Positions 1-5,414 of a stretch of DNA of 5,907 nt are shown piece by piece. The stretch's first letter is position 1. Every line of letters starts with the position of its first letter. The notes beneath the pieces were generated by a model, which saw nothing but the letters and a program-made list of their open reading frames with translations, did no database searches and had not been told where the DNA came from. Source of the stretch: Spirochaeta sp. (lineage in GTDB: Bacteria > Spirochaetota > Spirochaetia > DSM-2461); assembly GCA_030635565.1 (NCBI GenBank), contig DAOVYP010000159.1, forward strand, positions 1 through 5,907, read 5' to 3'. The position numbers and the translations under genes were made by a program.

Positions 1-2
1 AA

Positions 3-1010
3 CGGCGTATCCCCCGGTTTCTGATTACCTTACTGGTAGCCATCCTCACGTTGGCGATCCTCTGGCTGGTTGTCACAATGATCAGCGGCACCGTGGAACA
101 GCTCATCAGGGATCAGGATTTCCTGGCAAGTCAGTTCAGCATAAGGGTTAATGCGGCACTTATCTGGATTGGGGATACAATACCCGGGGTCAATGTTGAT
201 GTTTTGCGGACACAGCTTAATGATGTCATGTCTCCGGCCAATATTGCTGAACTGATCGGATCCGTACTTGGAGTTTTGGGCAATGTTGGGTCATCATCGA
301 TTTTATTTCTTGTCTATTATCTCATTCTTCTATCCGGTGCCACAGGATACAGGGCTTATGTCGAGTACGTTACAGGGCCAGATGATTCGGGTGATACCCG
401 CCAGGTGTGGAATCTGACTCAGGAGAGTATCTCAGCCTATATGGGCATCAAAACGATTATCAGTATGATCACCGGATTCTCCGTTGGTCTTATCTGCTGG
501 GCTTTCGGTCTGCAGTTCGCACTGTTCTGGGGATTCATGGCCTTCCTTTTAAACTATATCCCTTCAATCGGCAGCATGGTGGCTACGGTGTTACCGATTT
601 TCATGGCCGTTATTCAGTTCGACAACATTGGACTTATTCTGGGGCTCGGTATCCTGCTTGGAATATCCCAATTCATTATCGGAAGCATCATCGACCCCAT
701 GGTGATGGGCAGCCGCCTGCGCTTGAACACCGTCACCGTTATTTTTGGACTTCTCTTCTGGGGGTATATCTGGGGAATCCCCGGAATGTTGTTATCGGTG
801 CCTTTGATGGTGATGATCCGGCTGCTGCTTGAACGTTCCGAAGATCTTTCAATTCTCGCTCGTTTGATGGGAAATGCCGGGAAATCCGGGAGAAAGAAAC
901 CTACCCTCTTTGCCAGGATCGTCAACGGCAGTAGAGGAAACGGTCATGGATCTGTGACCCACGGGAAGCCGGATCCTGAAATTACAGACGATGTATCCGC
1001 AGTGGAATAG
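3..1010 (+). CDS. AI-2E family transporter (PF01594-like), C-terminal part; 5' end outside window
   Basis: The frame is open from base 3 (RRIPRFLITLLV...) to a TAG at 1008-1010, so the start lies upstream. The TTG at 51 falls inside a hydrophobic segment and is probably not the true start. What can be seen: several long hydrophobic helices, a soluble segment near 360-420 (EYVTGPDDSGD...), then the family-typical C-terminal block. This block contains GFSVGLICWAFGLQFALFWG, LLNYIPSIGSM, a long hydrophobic stretch, IIDPMVMGSRLRLN and FWGYIWGIPGMLLSVPL, followed by a short basic, polar cytoplasmic tail. This layout fits the AI-2E/PerM-like family of inner-membrane proteins. Members have been linked to autoinducer-2 export, Na+/H+ antiport or unknown transport, so the family name is not proof of a quorum-sensing role. 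The gene converges on the fusion gene at 1029-2387 with an 18-bp gap between stop codons. Confidence 0.9.
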   Translation, partial: RRIPRFLITLLVAILTLAILWLVVTMISGTVEQLIRDQDFLASQFSIRVNAALIWIGDTIPGVNVDVLRTQLNDVMSPANIAELIGSVLGVLGNVGSSSILFLVYYLILLSGATGYRAYVEYVTGPDDSGDTRQVWNLTQESISAYMGIKTIISMITGFSVGLICWAFGLQFALFWGFMAFLLNYIPSIGSMVATVLPIFMAVIQFDNIGLILGLGILLGISQFIIGSIIDPMVMGSRLRLNTVTVIFGLLFWGYIWGIPGMLLSVPLMVMIRLLLERSEDLSILARLMGNAGKSGRKKPTLFARIVNGSRGNGHGSVTHGKPDPEITDDVSAVE

Positions 1011-1014
1011 TGAG

Positions 1015-1035
1015 AGAGTAACAGACCGTTACTCT
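1015..1035. terminator. Perfect 8-bp hairpin between convergent genes, possible bidirectional terminator
   Basis: AGAGTAAC at 1015-1022 pairs exactly with GTTACTCT at 1028-1035 around a 5-nt loop. The hairpin fills the gap between two convergent genes, and its right arm contains the TAA stop (1029-1031) of the minus-strand fusion gene. No T-run follows on either strand, so it is not a canonical intrinsic terminator. It could still slow polymerase or protect 3' ends on both transcripts. The stem is certain from the sequence; the role is inference from position. Confidence 0.45.
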
Positions 1036-2387
1036 GATCCACCTTCGAGCTGAGTTCCGGTGTTCTTTCCTGGTGTCGGCCGGTTGATCAACAGAAAGGC
1101 CGATATCGCGAGCAGTCCGCCGACAATCATCACAGGTTCGGGTTTCTCACCGAGAATAATAGCTGTGAAAGTGAGTGCGGATACCGGTACCAGATAGGTA
1201 AACGCGCTTCCTCTGGCCGCTCCAAGCCTGGAAGAGGCTATGAAATATACACCGGTACCGAAAGCCCCGACCGCGGCGCTGATAATAATCATGTCGCCCC
1301 AGAATGCCAGGCCCATTCCTGTCGGTATCTGTCCGCCTGTTTCGGCAAAGGCAATTGGTGCCATGAGTAAAGTCGCTATTGTATACAGCCTCAGGTTGAA
1401 ACGTCTGAAACCCAGAATATTCTGAGCTTTATGGCTTATCAGAGTGAGCAGCGACCATGCGAGAGCCGCTGCCAGGTATGCCAGATTCCCCGAATCGGCC
1501 AGTTCTGCAACAGTGTAACGCCAGGGCTCCAACATCAGTACAGCTCCGATTATTCCGACGCTAAATCCGGCCACAGTGGATATCCGGGGTTGCGTCCGGG
1601 TGATCAGAAGGACTATGAGAAATGTGAAAAGAGGATTCATTGTCGTGACGATGAGACCGCCTTTCCCAGCCAGACCCGCTCCCAGACCGATGAAAAACAG
1701 CAGATTATAAGCTGAAATCGCCAATGCGGCCGCAATGGACCAGAGCCATCCTGCGGATTTTCTGCTCTTTGAAATATCGGGAAGGCGTTTTCCGATCATC
1801 AATGGAAGAAAACAGAACAAGGTGAGCGCGAAACGGATAAATGCCAGTGTCGCAGGCGGGGCGATCGAACTGATTCGCTTTCCTGATACCCAGGTGAATC
1901 CGACAATAATCATGGCGATAACCATCAGTATAGAAAGAATCCAGGTGGTCGAAACAGTATCTCCACCTGCGCCCTGCAGCACCCTGTTCCGTCTTGAAGA
2001 GCTGAATATCTTTCTTCTCCAGGGAGGAAGTATATGAATAAATGGAGGGCTGCCCCCGTTACGATCGATCCAGGCTTTGAGGTCATCCTTCAATGCACCC
2101 TGATCGTGACCCAGGCAGATGATGTTCGGTTTAATGTCGCGAACGACACCGTATGTACGGATTTCGGAATCGGCCAGAACGGCCTGATCCACCAGCCCTG
2201 ATGATTCAAGCGCTTCTATTCTTGCTTTTTCATTCTTCACTGGAGTCGCACCCTTCCATTCTCGGACAAAGGTATCCCGGGAAACGACAGCGACAAGTCG
2301 GTCTCCGTGTCTTGCCGCATTGCGGAGAAACCATTGATGGCCGGGGTGTATAACATCGAATGTGCCGAATACAAGTACTGTTTTCAT
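1029..2387 (-). CDS. HxGH nucleotidyltransferase fused to an EamA/DMT-family transporter
   Basis: The 452-residue product has two unrelated parts in one frame. Residues 1-137 are a cytidylyltransferase-like domain: GTFDVIHPGH with the HxGH motif at 14-17, KPNIICLGHDQ at about 86-96, and an SSSRR segment at 129-133 in place of the usual C-terminal ISSTxI-type motif. LGxDQ resembles RibL-type FAD synthases more than TagD. After a short linker (GAGGDTVSTT, about 139-148) comes a full EamA transporter with two repeats (about 149-286 and 300-435) and about ten membrane helices. These include NPLFTFLIVLL near the end of repeat 1 and RGSAFTYLVPV in repeat 2. I chose the ATG at 2385-2387 because it starts the canonical MKTVLVFGTFD. 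An ATG 39 nt further upstream (2424-2426) lacks a ribosome site and adds an atypical 13-residue extension. Activation of an imported small molecule is a reasonable inference; the substrate is unknown. Confidence 0.85.
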   Translation of the reverse strand: MKTVLVFGTFDVIHPGHQWFLRNAARHGDRLVAVVSRDTFVREWKGATPVKNEKARIEALESSGLVDQAVLADSEIRTYGVVRDIKPNIICLGHDQGALKDDLKAWIDRNGGSPPFIHILPPWRRKIFSSSRRNRVLQGAGGDTVSTTWILSILMVIAMIIVGFTWVSGKRISSIAPPATLAFIRFALTLFCFLPLMIGKRLPDISKSRKSAGWLWSIAAALAISAYNLLFFIGLGAGLAGKGGLIVTTMNPLFTFLIVLLITRTQPRISTVAGFSVGIIGAVLMLEPWRYTVAELADSGNLAYLAAALAWSLLTLISHKAQNILGFRRFNLRLYTIATLLMAPIAFAETGGQIPTGMGLAFWGDMIIISAAVGAFGTGVYFIASSRLGAARGSAFTYLVPVSALTFTAIILGEKPEPVMIVGGLLAISAFLLINRPTPGKNTGTQLEGGSE

Positions 2388-2407
2388 GATCAGGATTCCG
2401 TAACCGC

Positions 2408-2413
2408 AGTATA
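2408..2413 (-). promoter_or_regulatory. Possible -10 box (TATACT) for the fusion gene
   Basis: Read on the minus strand, TATACT lies about 20 bp before the ATG at 2387. This would start transcription near 2400 with a leader of only about 13 nt. No good -35 box is found at 16-18 bp; the nearest candidates match poorly, so an activator or another promoter may be needed. If real, it supports the ATG at 2387 over the one at 2426, which would lie upstream of the transcript start. The remaining bases 2414-2553 are AT-rich. They hold only a weak interrupted dyad (ACAC...GTGT, about 2449-2464) and no gene that I can support. Confidence 0.3.
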
Positions 2414-2553
2414 AGAAGACGAGCATAATGCGAACAGTGGTGATTTAACACGTTATCAGTGTAAAAAATGTGAAAAACAACTAAAGGTTCTTATATGAAG
2501 AGGCGAAAAGTGAAACCTCGTGAATTATATTGTGTGTTATGTATGATTTTTTG

Positions 2554-2582
2554 TTGATACTATGATTAAGATAATGTATACT
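2554..2582 (+). promoter_or_regulatory. Sigma-70-type promoter for the TetR gene
   Basis: TTGATA at 2554-2559 and TATACT at 2577-2582 are separated by exactly 17 bp. Each box matches the housekeeping consensus at four to five of six positions, in an AT-rich setting. The predicted start is near 2589, about 245 nt before the TetR start codon, so the transcript would carry an unusually long leader. The start is predicted, not measured. Confidence 0.65.
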
Positions 2583-2598
2583 AACGGTGATTTTTATT

Positions 2599-2631
2599 GA
2601 CTAACTTGCATGAAACTTGTGCAAGTTAGTC
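2599..2631. promoter_or_regulatory. Perfect 12-bp inverted repeat just after the predicted transcription start (operator or leader hairpin)
   Basis: GACTAACTTGCA at 2599-2610 is the exact reverse complement of TGCAAGTTAGTC at 2620-2631, with the 9-nt spacer TGAAACTTG. It starts about +10 relative to the predicted tetR transcript. It could be an autoregulatory operator for the downstream TetR protein, acting as a block to polymerase, or a stable 5' hairpin in the RNA. No T-run follows on either strand, so an intrinsic terminator is unlikely. Confidence 0.6.
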
Positions 2632-2667
2632 TCTAGCGATCGTCAATGTCCTTTAGAGCGGACCAGT

Positions 2668-2788
2668 ACGATCAGAGATTCCTGGAGGGGTGTTTTCTTG
2701 TGCTTTGTGTGAAGATTCTAATGAGAACATGTGTTCTCACTCACCATGGCAGGAACTTCCCAACATTGGACGCTTGCTCTCTGATCGT
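2668..2788 (+). ncRNA. Structured 5' leader of the TetR transcript (nested complementary segments)
   Basis: ACGATCAGAGA at 2668-2678 pairs perfectly with TCTCTGATCGT at 2778-2788, closing a 99-nt interval; two G-U pairs could extend the stem outward. Directly inside it, TTCCTG (2679-2684) can pair with CAGGAA (2750-2755), then GGTG (2689-2692) with CACC (2742-2745), and an apical palindrome lies at 2722-2739. The segments nest without conflict, as expected for a folded RNA. An excellent Shine-Dalgarno-like GGAGGGG (2684-2690) lies in the structure but serves no convincing ORF. I recognise no known riboswitch class. The outer stem is clear; calling it a functional RNA element is inference. Confidence 0.45.
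2722..2739. promoter_or_regulatory. 18-bp near-perfect palindrome, candidate TetR operator
   Basis: The site reads TGAGAACA-TG-TGTTCTCA: two exact 8-bp half-sites around a 2-bp centre. Size and symmetry match typical operators of dimeric regulators, and a TetR-family gene begins 95 bp downstream. It would lie well inside the transcribed leader, so binding would act as a roadblock. It is also the apical hairpin of the putative leader RNA. Which of these it is cannot be decided from sequence alone. Confidence 0.45.
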
Positions 2789-2834
2789 GTAGTTTCTAAA
2801 GTGTCAAAAATAAATCAAGTTTGGAGGCATCAAT

Positions 2835-3383
2835 ATGCAGGTTCTTAAAGACGAAGTTCGGCAGAGAATTATCAAATCGGCTCGCCGTGAGTTCAAGAAG
2901 TACGGATTTGAGAAAGCGTCGATGCGTTCCATCGCATCCAGCGCGAATATGACCGTCGGAAATCTGTACCGATATTACAAGAACAAGGAAGAGCTTTACG
3001 GTGCAATCATTGGAAGCCTTTTCGATGAAATTAAGACTCTGAAAACCAATATGCCCGAAGAGCCCGAAACCCGGCTCAATTATCTGCTGGATAGCTTCAA
3101 GGAACTCCAGAAGGATCATCGATCGGAATGGCTTACCCTGTTCGGTGGAAGTACCGGAACAAAATTCCAGAAGATAGCCGATGATATTCACGGGATTCTC
3201 CGGGATACTCTCATGGATGTTCTCAAGAAAAACGGCCGTCGTCCTGAAATCGCAGTTCCCGTGGCATCAGCCATTATCTACGGCCTTAACACCATCCTGC
3301 GTACCGATAAGGGTAAATCCGGCGATCTTGCCGATGCTTTCCTGAACTATATGATGGTTGATATAGCAAATCGCGTTGCCTGA
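2835..3383 (+). CDS. TetR-family transcriptional regulator
   Basis: The 182-residue protein has the family's normal length and order. An N-terminal helix (RQRIIKSARREFKKYGF, about 9-25) is followed by the helix-turn-helix SMRSIASSANMTVGNLYRYY (29-48), whose recognition helix is about 40-47, and then KNKEELYGAII. The C-terminal two thirds form a helical ligand and dimer domain with no recognisable subfamily signature, so the ligand is unknown. The ATG is set by a strong GGAGG at 2823-2827 with a 7-nt spacer. The gene is transcribed divergently from the nucleotidyltransferase-transporter fusion and has its own promoter and terminator. Autoregulation and/or control of the divergent gene is the usual arrangement for this family and is inferred here. 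The nearby dyads at 2599-2631 and 2722-2739 are the candidate operators. Confidence 0.93.
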   Translation: MQVLKDEVRQRIIKSARREFKKYGFEKASMRSIASSANMTVGNLYRYYKNKEELYGAIIGSLFDEIKTLKTNMPEEPETRLNYLLDSFKELQKDHRSEWLTLFGGSTGTKFQKIADDIHGILRDTLMDVLKKNGRRPEIAVPVASAIIYGLNTILRTDKGKSGDLADAFLNYMMVDIANRVA

Positions 3384-3385
3384 CG

Positions 3386-3580
3386 CTACTTGTCATCAGG
3401 TATGAAAAGGACCGCTTCGGCGATCCTTTTTTTCATCGGTGGCTGTTGGCTGGACAAGCCGCCACTATCGGCGTAACCCAGTGAACGCCTCCGGCGGTTG
3501 TAATGCCATCCCGCTTGAGTTTTTCTACCGGTTTCATACAAACTTTCCGCCGATAATTGGAATATGAAAGGCTTCATCAT
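3386..3580 (-). pseudogene. Possible remnant of an IS3-type transposase C-terminus
   Basis: A 64-codon minus-strand frame contains SLYETGRKTQAGWHYNRRRR followed by SLGYADSGGL. This resembles the C-terminal signature of IS3-family transposases, in which a Y-x-T-R stretch leads to a YNRxRRHSxLGYxSPxxF motif. If so, the normally intervening residues are partly deleted, the His-Ser of RHS is reduced and the SP after GY is lost. Nothing of the DDE catalytic core is present. The frame runs through the tetR terminator, so its 3' end is certainly not a normal gene end. A GGAGG lies just before the ATG pair at 3575-3580, which could be chance. TATCGGCG (3467-3474) and CGCCGATA (3548-3555) flank the motif as an 8-bp inverted repeat, but no convincing IS ends were found. 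This is a weak call from a short motif. Confidence 0.33.
3405..3433 (+). terminator. Intrinsic terminator of the TetR gene
   Basis: AAAAGGACCGC at 3405-3415 pairs with GCGATCCTTTT at 3420-3430 with one C-A mismatch, closed by a C(TTCG)G tetraloop and followed by a run of seven T (3427-3433). It begins 21 bp after the TetR stop codon. The minus-strand reading has a shorter T-run, so weak bidirectional action is possible. Confidence 0.9.
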
Positions 3581-3583
3581 TCC
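3559..3583. repeat. Bulged 10-bp inverted repeat
   Basis: GGAATATGAA at 3559-3568 pairs with TTCAT-C-ATTCC at 3573-3583 with one bulged C and the 4-nt loop AGGC. It overlaps the start of the putative transposase remnant. No T-run follows on the plus strand. Its role is unknown. Confidence 0.45.
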
Positions 3584-3650
3584 TCCATGGAAAAAATACA
3601 GGCTGCAAAAAGGTGCCGATAAAACAGGTCAATTCATAAATATCGATTAG

Positions 3651-3688
3651 TGAGGATCTTTCAAAATTACCATTCTGAAAGATCCTCA
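3651..3688. repeat. Palindrome 1 of 3: perfect 13-bp inverted repeat
   Basis: TGAGGATCTTTCA at 3651-3663 is the exact reverse complement of TGAAAGATCCTCA at 3676-3688, with a 12-nt loop. No T-run follows and no gene ends just before it, so it is not an ordinary terminator. It is the first of three similarly sized dyads with little spacing between them, 280-315 bp upstream of the predicted sigma-54 start site. Confidence 0.65.
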
Positions 3689-3699
3689 GTTATTGGGTC

Positions 3700-3738
3700 G
3701 AAAAGTTATTTTCTTATACATTAATAAAATAACTTTTC
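3700..3738. repeat. Palindrome 2 of 3: perfect 13-bp AT-rich inverted repeat
   Basis: GAAAAGTTATTTT at 3700-3712 is the exact reverse complement of AAAATAACTTTTC at 3726-3738. The 13-nt loop can itself pair TTA (3714-3716) with TAA (3722-3724) after one mismatch. It begins 11 nt after palindrome 1. The arm sequence is unrelated to its neighbours, so this is not a repeated unit; what is conserved is the symmetry and spacing. Confidence 0.65.
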
Positions 3739-3750
3739 TAAAGGTCTGGA

Positions 3751-3781
3751 TAATTTCGAAAATCCGGGATTTTTGAAATTA
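3751..3781. repeat. Palindrome 3 of 3: 31-bp almost uninterrupted dyad
   Basis: The stretch 3751-3781 reads nearly the same on both strands around the single central G at 3766. All 15 base pairs of the arms are complementary except one G-T pair, which is a legal G-U pair in RNA. The outer arms are TAATTTC and GAAATTA; the inner ones are AAAATCC and GGATTTT. With almost no loop it suits a dimeric protein-binding site at least as well as an RNA hairpin. It starts 12 nt after palindrome 2. Confidence 0.65.
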
Positions 3782-3937
3782 CCTGTAGTAAAAGAATAAT
3801 ATGTACTGTATGAAAATGTACAACATGTGAATTTCCTGAAAACCGGAACTAATTGATATTGCGCTTGGATGTCTTTAAAAGGTCGTGATAGAGTTCAGGT
3901 ATGACATTTAAAAATATTTCAATATCGGAAAGTACCC

Positions 3938-3954
3938 TTGGCATAAACATTGCT
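3938..3954 (+). promoter_or_regulatory. Sigma-54 (RpoN) -24/-12 promoter for the beta-barrel gene
   Basis: TTGGCATAAACATTGCT fits the TGGCAYR-N4-TTGCW consensus at every defined position. The invariant GG (3940-3941) and GC (3952-3953) have the required 12-bp offset. The predicted start is near 3965, giving a leader of about 55 nt before the GTG start codon at 4020. Such promoters need an enhancer-binding AAA+ activator bound upstream. The palindromes at 3651-3781 lie about 185-315 bp upstream, within the range usual for such sites. No sigma-70 promoter of comparable quality was found between 3790 and 4000. Confidence 0.68.
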
Positions 3955-3966
3955 TATATGTTCATC

Positions 3967-4005
3967 GTCGCAGGGGCGACAATGCTGACTGGTTTGAGAA
4001 CCGGT
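3967..4005 (+). promoter_or_regulatory. Two hairpins in the short 5' leader of the beta-barrel gene
   Basis: GTCGC (3967-3971) pairs with GCGAC (3976-3980) around AGGG. ACTGGTT (3988-3994) pairs with AACCGGT (3999-4005) around TGAG with one G-U pair. They occupy almost all of the predicted leader and end 2 nt before the GGAGG ribosome site at 4008-4012, leaving it exposed. They may stabilise the mRNA or keep the ribosome site open; no specific riboswitch is recognised. Confidence 0.4.
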
Positions 4006-4019
4006 CTGGAGGTACACTC

Positions 4020-5414
4020 GTGAATAACCGCACCATCATTATTATAATTGTTTTGATTATCATGCCGGTAATACTCTTTGCCGGAACTCTTTTTGAAGAC
4101 GAGAAGAAGACTTCGGATCCCTATGTCGGTGAACGGGGCGGATTCAATTCCCTGTTCGTGAACCCCGCCGGTGCTGCCGGGCAGAGTGGATTTGAACTGT
4201 CGCTGAATGTCGGCGCCAGGACGAAGGTCAATGATGTGAAGCTCCTTATGGGTATAACAGCTATAGCTCTGGGATTTAACGATACTACCACCGATATGGA
4301 GATGACCATAGCCGACGCCAGCCAAACCTTGGCAGAATTGTATTCAGACGGAGTCATAACCGAGGACTTTCTGGATGCGATTTTCGACGGAACAGATCTC
4401 GATCCGGATACGGTCCCTCCAGGGTTCTGGAATGATCCGGCATCGATTCAGGCCGCTATTGAAGATCCTTTATTCGACAATGCTGACCTCACTCAGATCG
4501 AAACAAACCTGGATGAAGTGATGAATAATCCCGGATCCCCGCAGCATACCGATTTCTACAATGGTCTTCCACAGGAAGTCACTGCGAAAGCTCTTGCCAG
4601 CTTCAAGACCGGATTTCTCATCAAAGGCTTCGGTCTGGGTATTTACGATCACGCCATGGGTGTAGCTATCATGGATCCCGTTACACAGGAATATGGCCTT
4701 GAAACTATTTACAATGAGCTCGGGGTCATCGCCGGTGGAGGTTTCAACCTTTTCGAAGGCAAACTGGCCCTTGGTATTTCAGGAAATTACGGGATACTGA
4801 TGCGGAATACCTCACCTGTCGGTTTCGAAGATTTCGGCACACTTCTCAACGACCCCGGCACCATCAACTACGGTTACACCTGGGGAGTCGACCTCGGTGC
4901 CGTGTGGCGTCCCACCCCCGCACTGGGAATCGGTATCGTGTTCAACGATGTCGTCGGTTATACCGAAGTCGATACACCCCATACTGCCGATGGCATCATC
5001 GGTCTGTTCGATTCAGGCGCCTATCTGATGGACAGCATGAACTACAAGTTCACCATGGATCTGGACGCCGGTATCACCTGGCAGCCTGACTGGCGCTTCG
5101 TTCAACCGAAGTTGAGCTTCGATATGTACAACGTGATCGGGTATGCCCGGGATGTGGCCGATAACGGAGATGATTTCGAGAGCGCCATGTACCGAACTCT
5201 CGAGCACATGCGGTTCGGCGCCAACTTCACGTTCTTTGAGTTCCTGAATATCGGTGGACAGTTTTACGATCACTACCTGAGCGTCGGTGCCGGACTGGAT
5301 CTCCTTTTCCTCGAGCTTTACGGAGAGGTAAAGATTCGGGACGATGCCTTCTCTGCATCCGATCTGGGCGACGTACCCATCGGCGGAGACCTGATGGTGA
5401 GGATTCACTTCTAG
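4020..5414 (+). CDS. Outer-membrane beta-barrel protein (FadL/PorV-TraF-like), secreted
   Basis: The 464-residue protein begins at GTG, set by GGAGG at 4008-4012 with a 7-nt spacer. Residues 1-21 form a signal peptide: MNNRT, a very hydrophobic Ile-rich core, then VILFA before GTLFEDE. Near the mature N-terminus FNSLFVNPAGAAG (42-54) carries the NPAxA motif seen in FadL-like and PorV/TraF-like barrels, including treponemal FadL-type proteins. Residues about 200-464 alternate hydrophobic and polar residues with many Gly and aromatic residues. They form amphipathic strands such as KLALGISGNYGIL, GYTWGVDLGAVW and FLNIGGQFYDHYLSVGAGLDL, ending in MVRIHF with a terminal Phe typical of barrel-assembly signals. 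Between the first strands and the main barrel is an acidic, probably helical insert (about 86-190). The role could be transport of hydrophobic substrates or a structural one. Family assignment is from motif and architecture only. Confidence 0.72.
   Translation: MNNRTIIIIIVLIIMPVILFAGTLFEDEKKTSDPYVGERGGFNSLFVNPAGAAGQSGFELSLNVGARTKVNDVKLLMGITAIALGFNDTTTDMEMTIADASQTLAELYSDGVITEDFLDAIFDGTDLDPDTVPPGFWNDPASIQAAIEDPLFDNADLTQIETNLDEVMNNPGSPQHTDFYNGLPQEVTAKALASFKTGFLIKGFGLGIYDHAMGVAIMDPVTQEYGLETIYNELGVIAGGGFNLFEGKLALGISGNYGILMRNTSPVGFEDFGTLLNDPGTINYGYTWGVDLGAVWRPTPALGIGIVFNDVVGYTEVDTPHTADGIIGLFDSGAYLMDSMNYKFTMDLDAGITWQPDWRFVQPKLSFDMYNVIGYARDVADNGDDFESAMYRTLEHMRFGANFTFFEFLNIGGQFYDHYLSVGAGLDLLFLELYGEVKIRDDAFSASDLGDVPIGGDLMVRIHF

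Noticed and set aside
51..53. TTG at 51 as the start of the AI-2E protein
   Set aside because: The frame is open back to base 3 with family-like sequence (RRIPRFLITLL), so the gene continues upstream of the window.
1923..1925. Internal ATG as a separate start for the EamA transporter
   Set aside because: It lies inside the first membrane helix and has no ribosome site at a suitable distance, so a separate gene from here would be truncated.
2424..2426. Upstream ATG as the start of the fusion gene (adds MLVFLYCGYGILI)
   Set aside because: No ribosome site precedes it, the candidate -10 box would lie downstream of it, and nucleotidyltransferases of this family normally start right before the VLVFGTFD segment.
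2610..2636. An 8-codon ORF (MKLVQVSL) inside the 12-bp inverted repeat, as a leader peptide
   Set aside because: It has no Shine-Dalgarno sequence, its start would be buried in the stem, and there is no run of regulatory codons or downstream terminator as in attenuators.
2646..2792. A 48-codon ORF (MSFRADQYDQRFL...) in the tetR leader, with an inner ATG at 2721 giving 23 codons
   Set aside because: Neither ATG has a convincing ribosome site, the composition (many Cys, mixed rare codons) does not resemble a real protein, and an open frame of this length is expected by chance. The overlap with a highly structured segment suggests RNA or DNA function instead.
3651..3781. CRISPR-like or repeated-unit array, because of the regular spacing
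   Set aside because: The three dyads share no sequence with each other and there is no direct repeat with unique spacers; only symmetry and spacing are similar.
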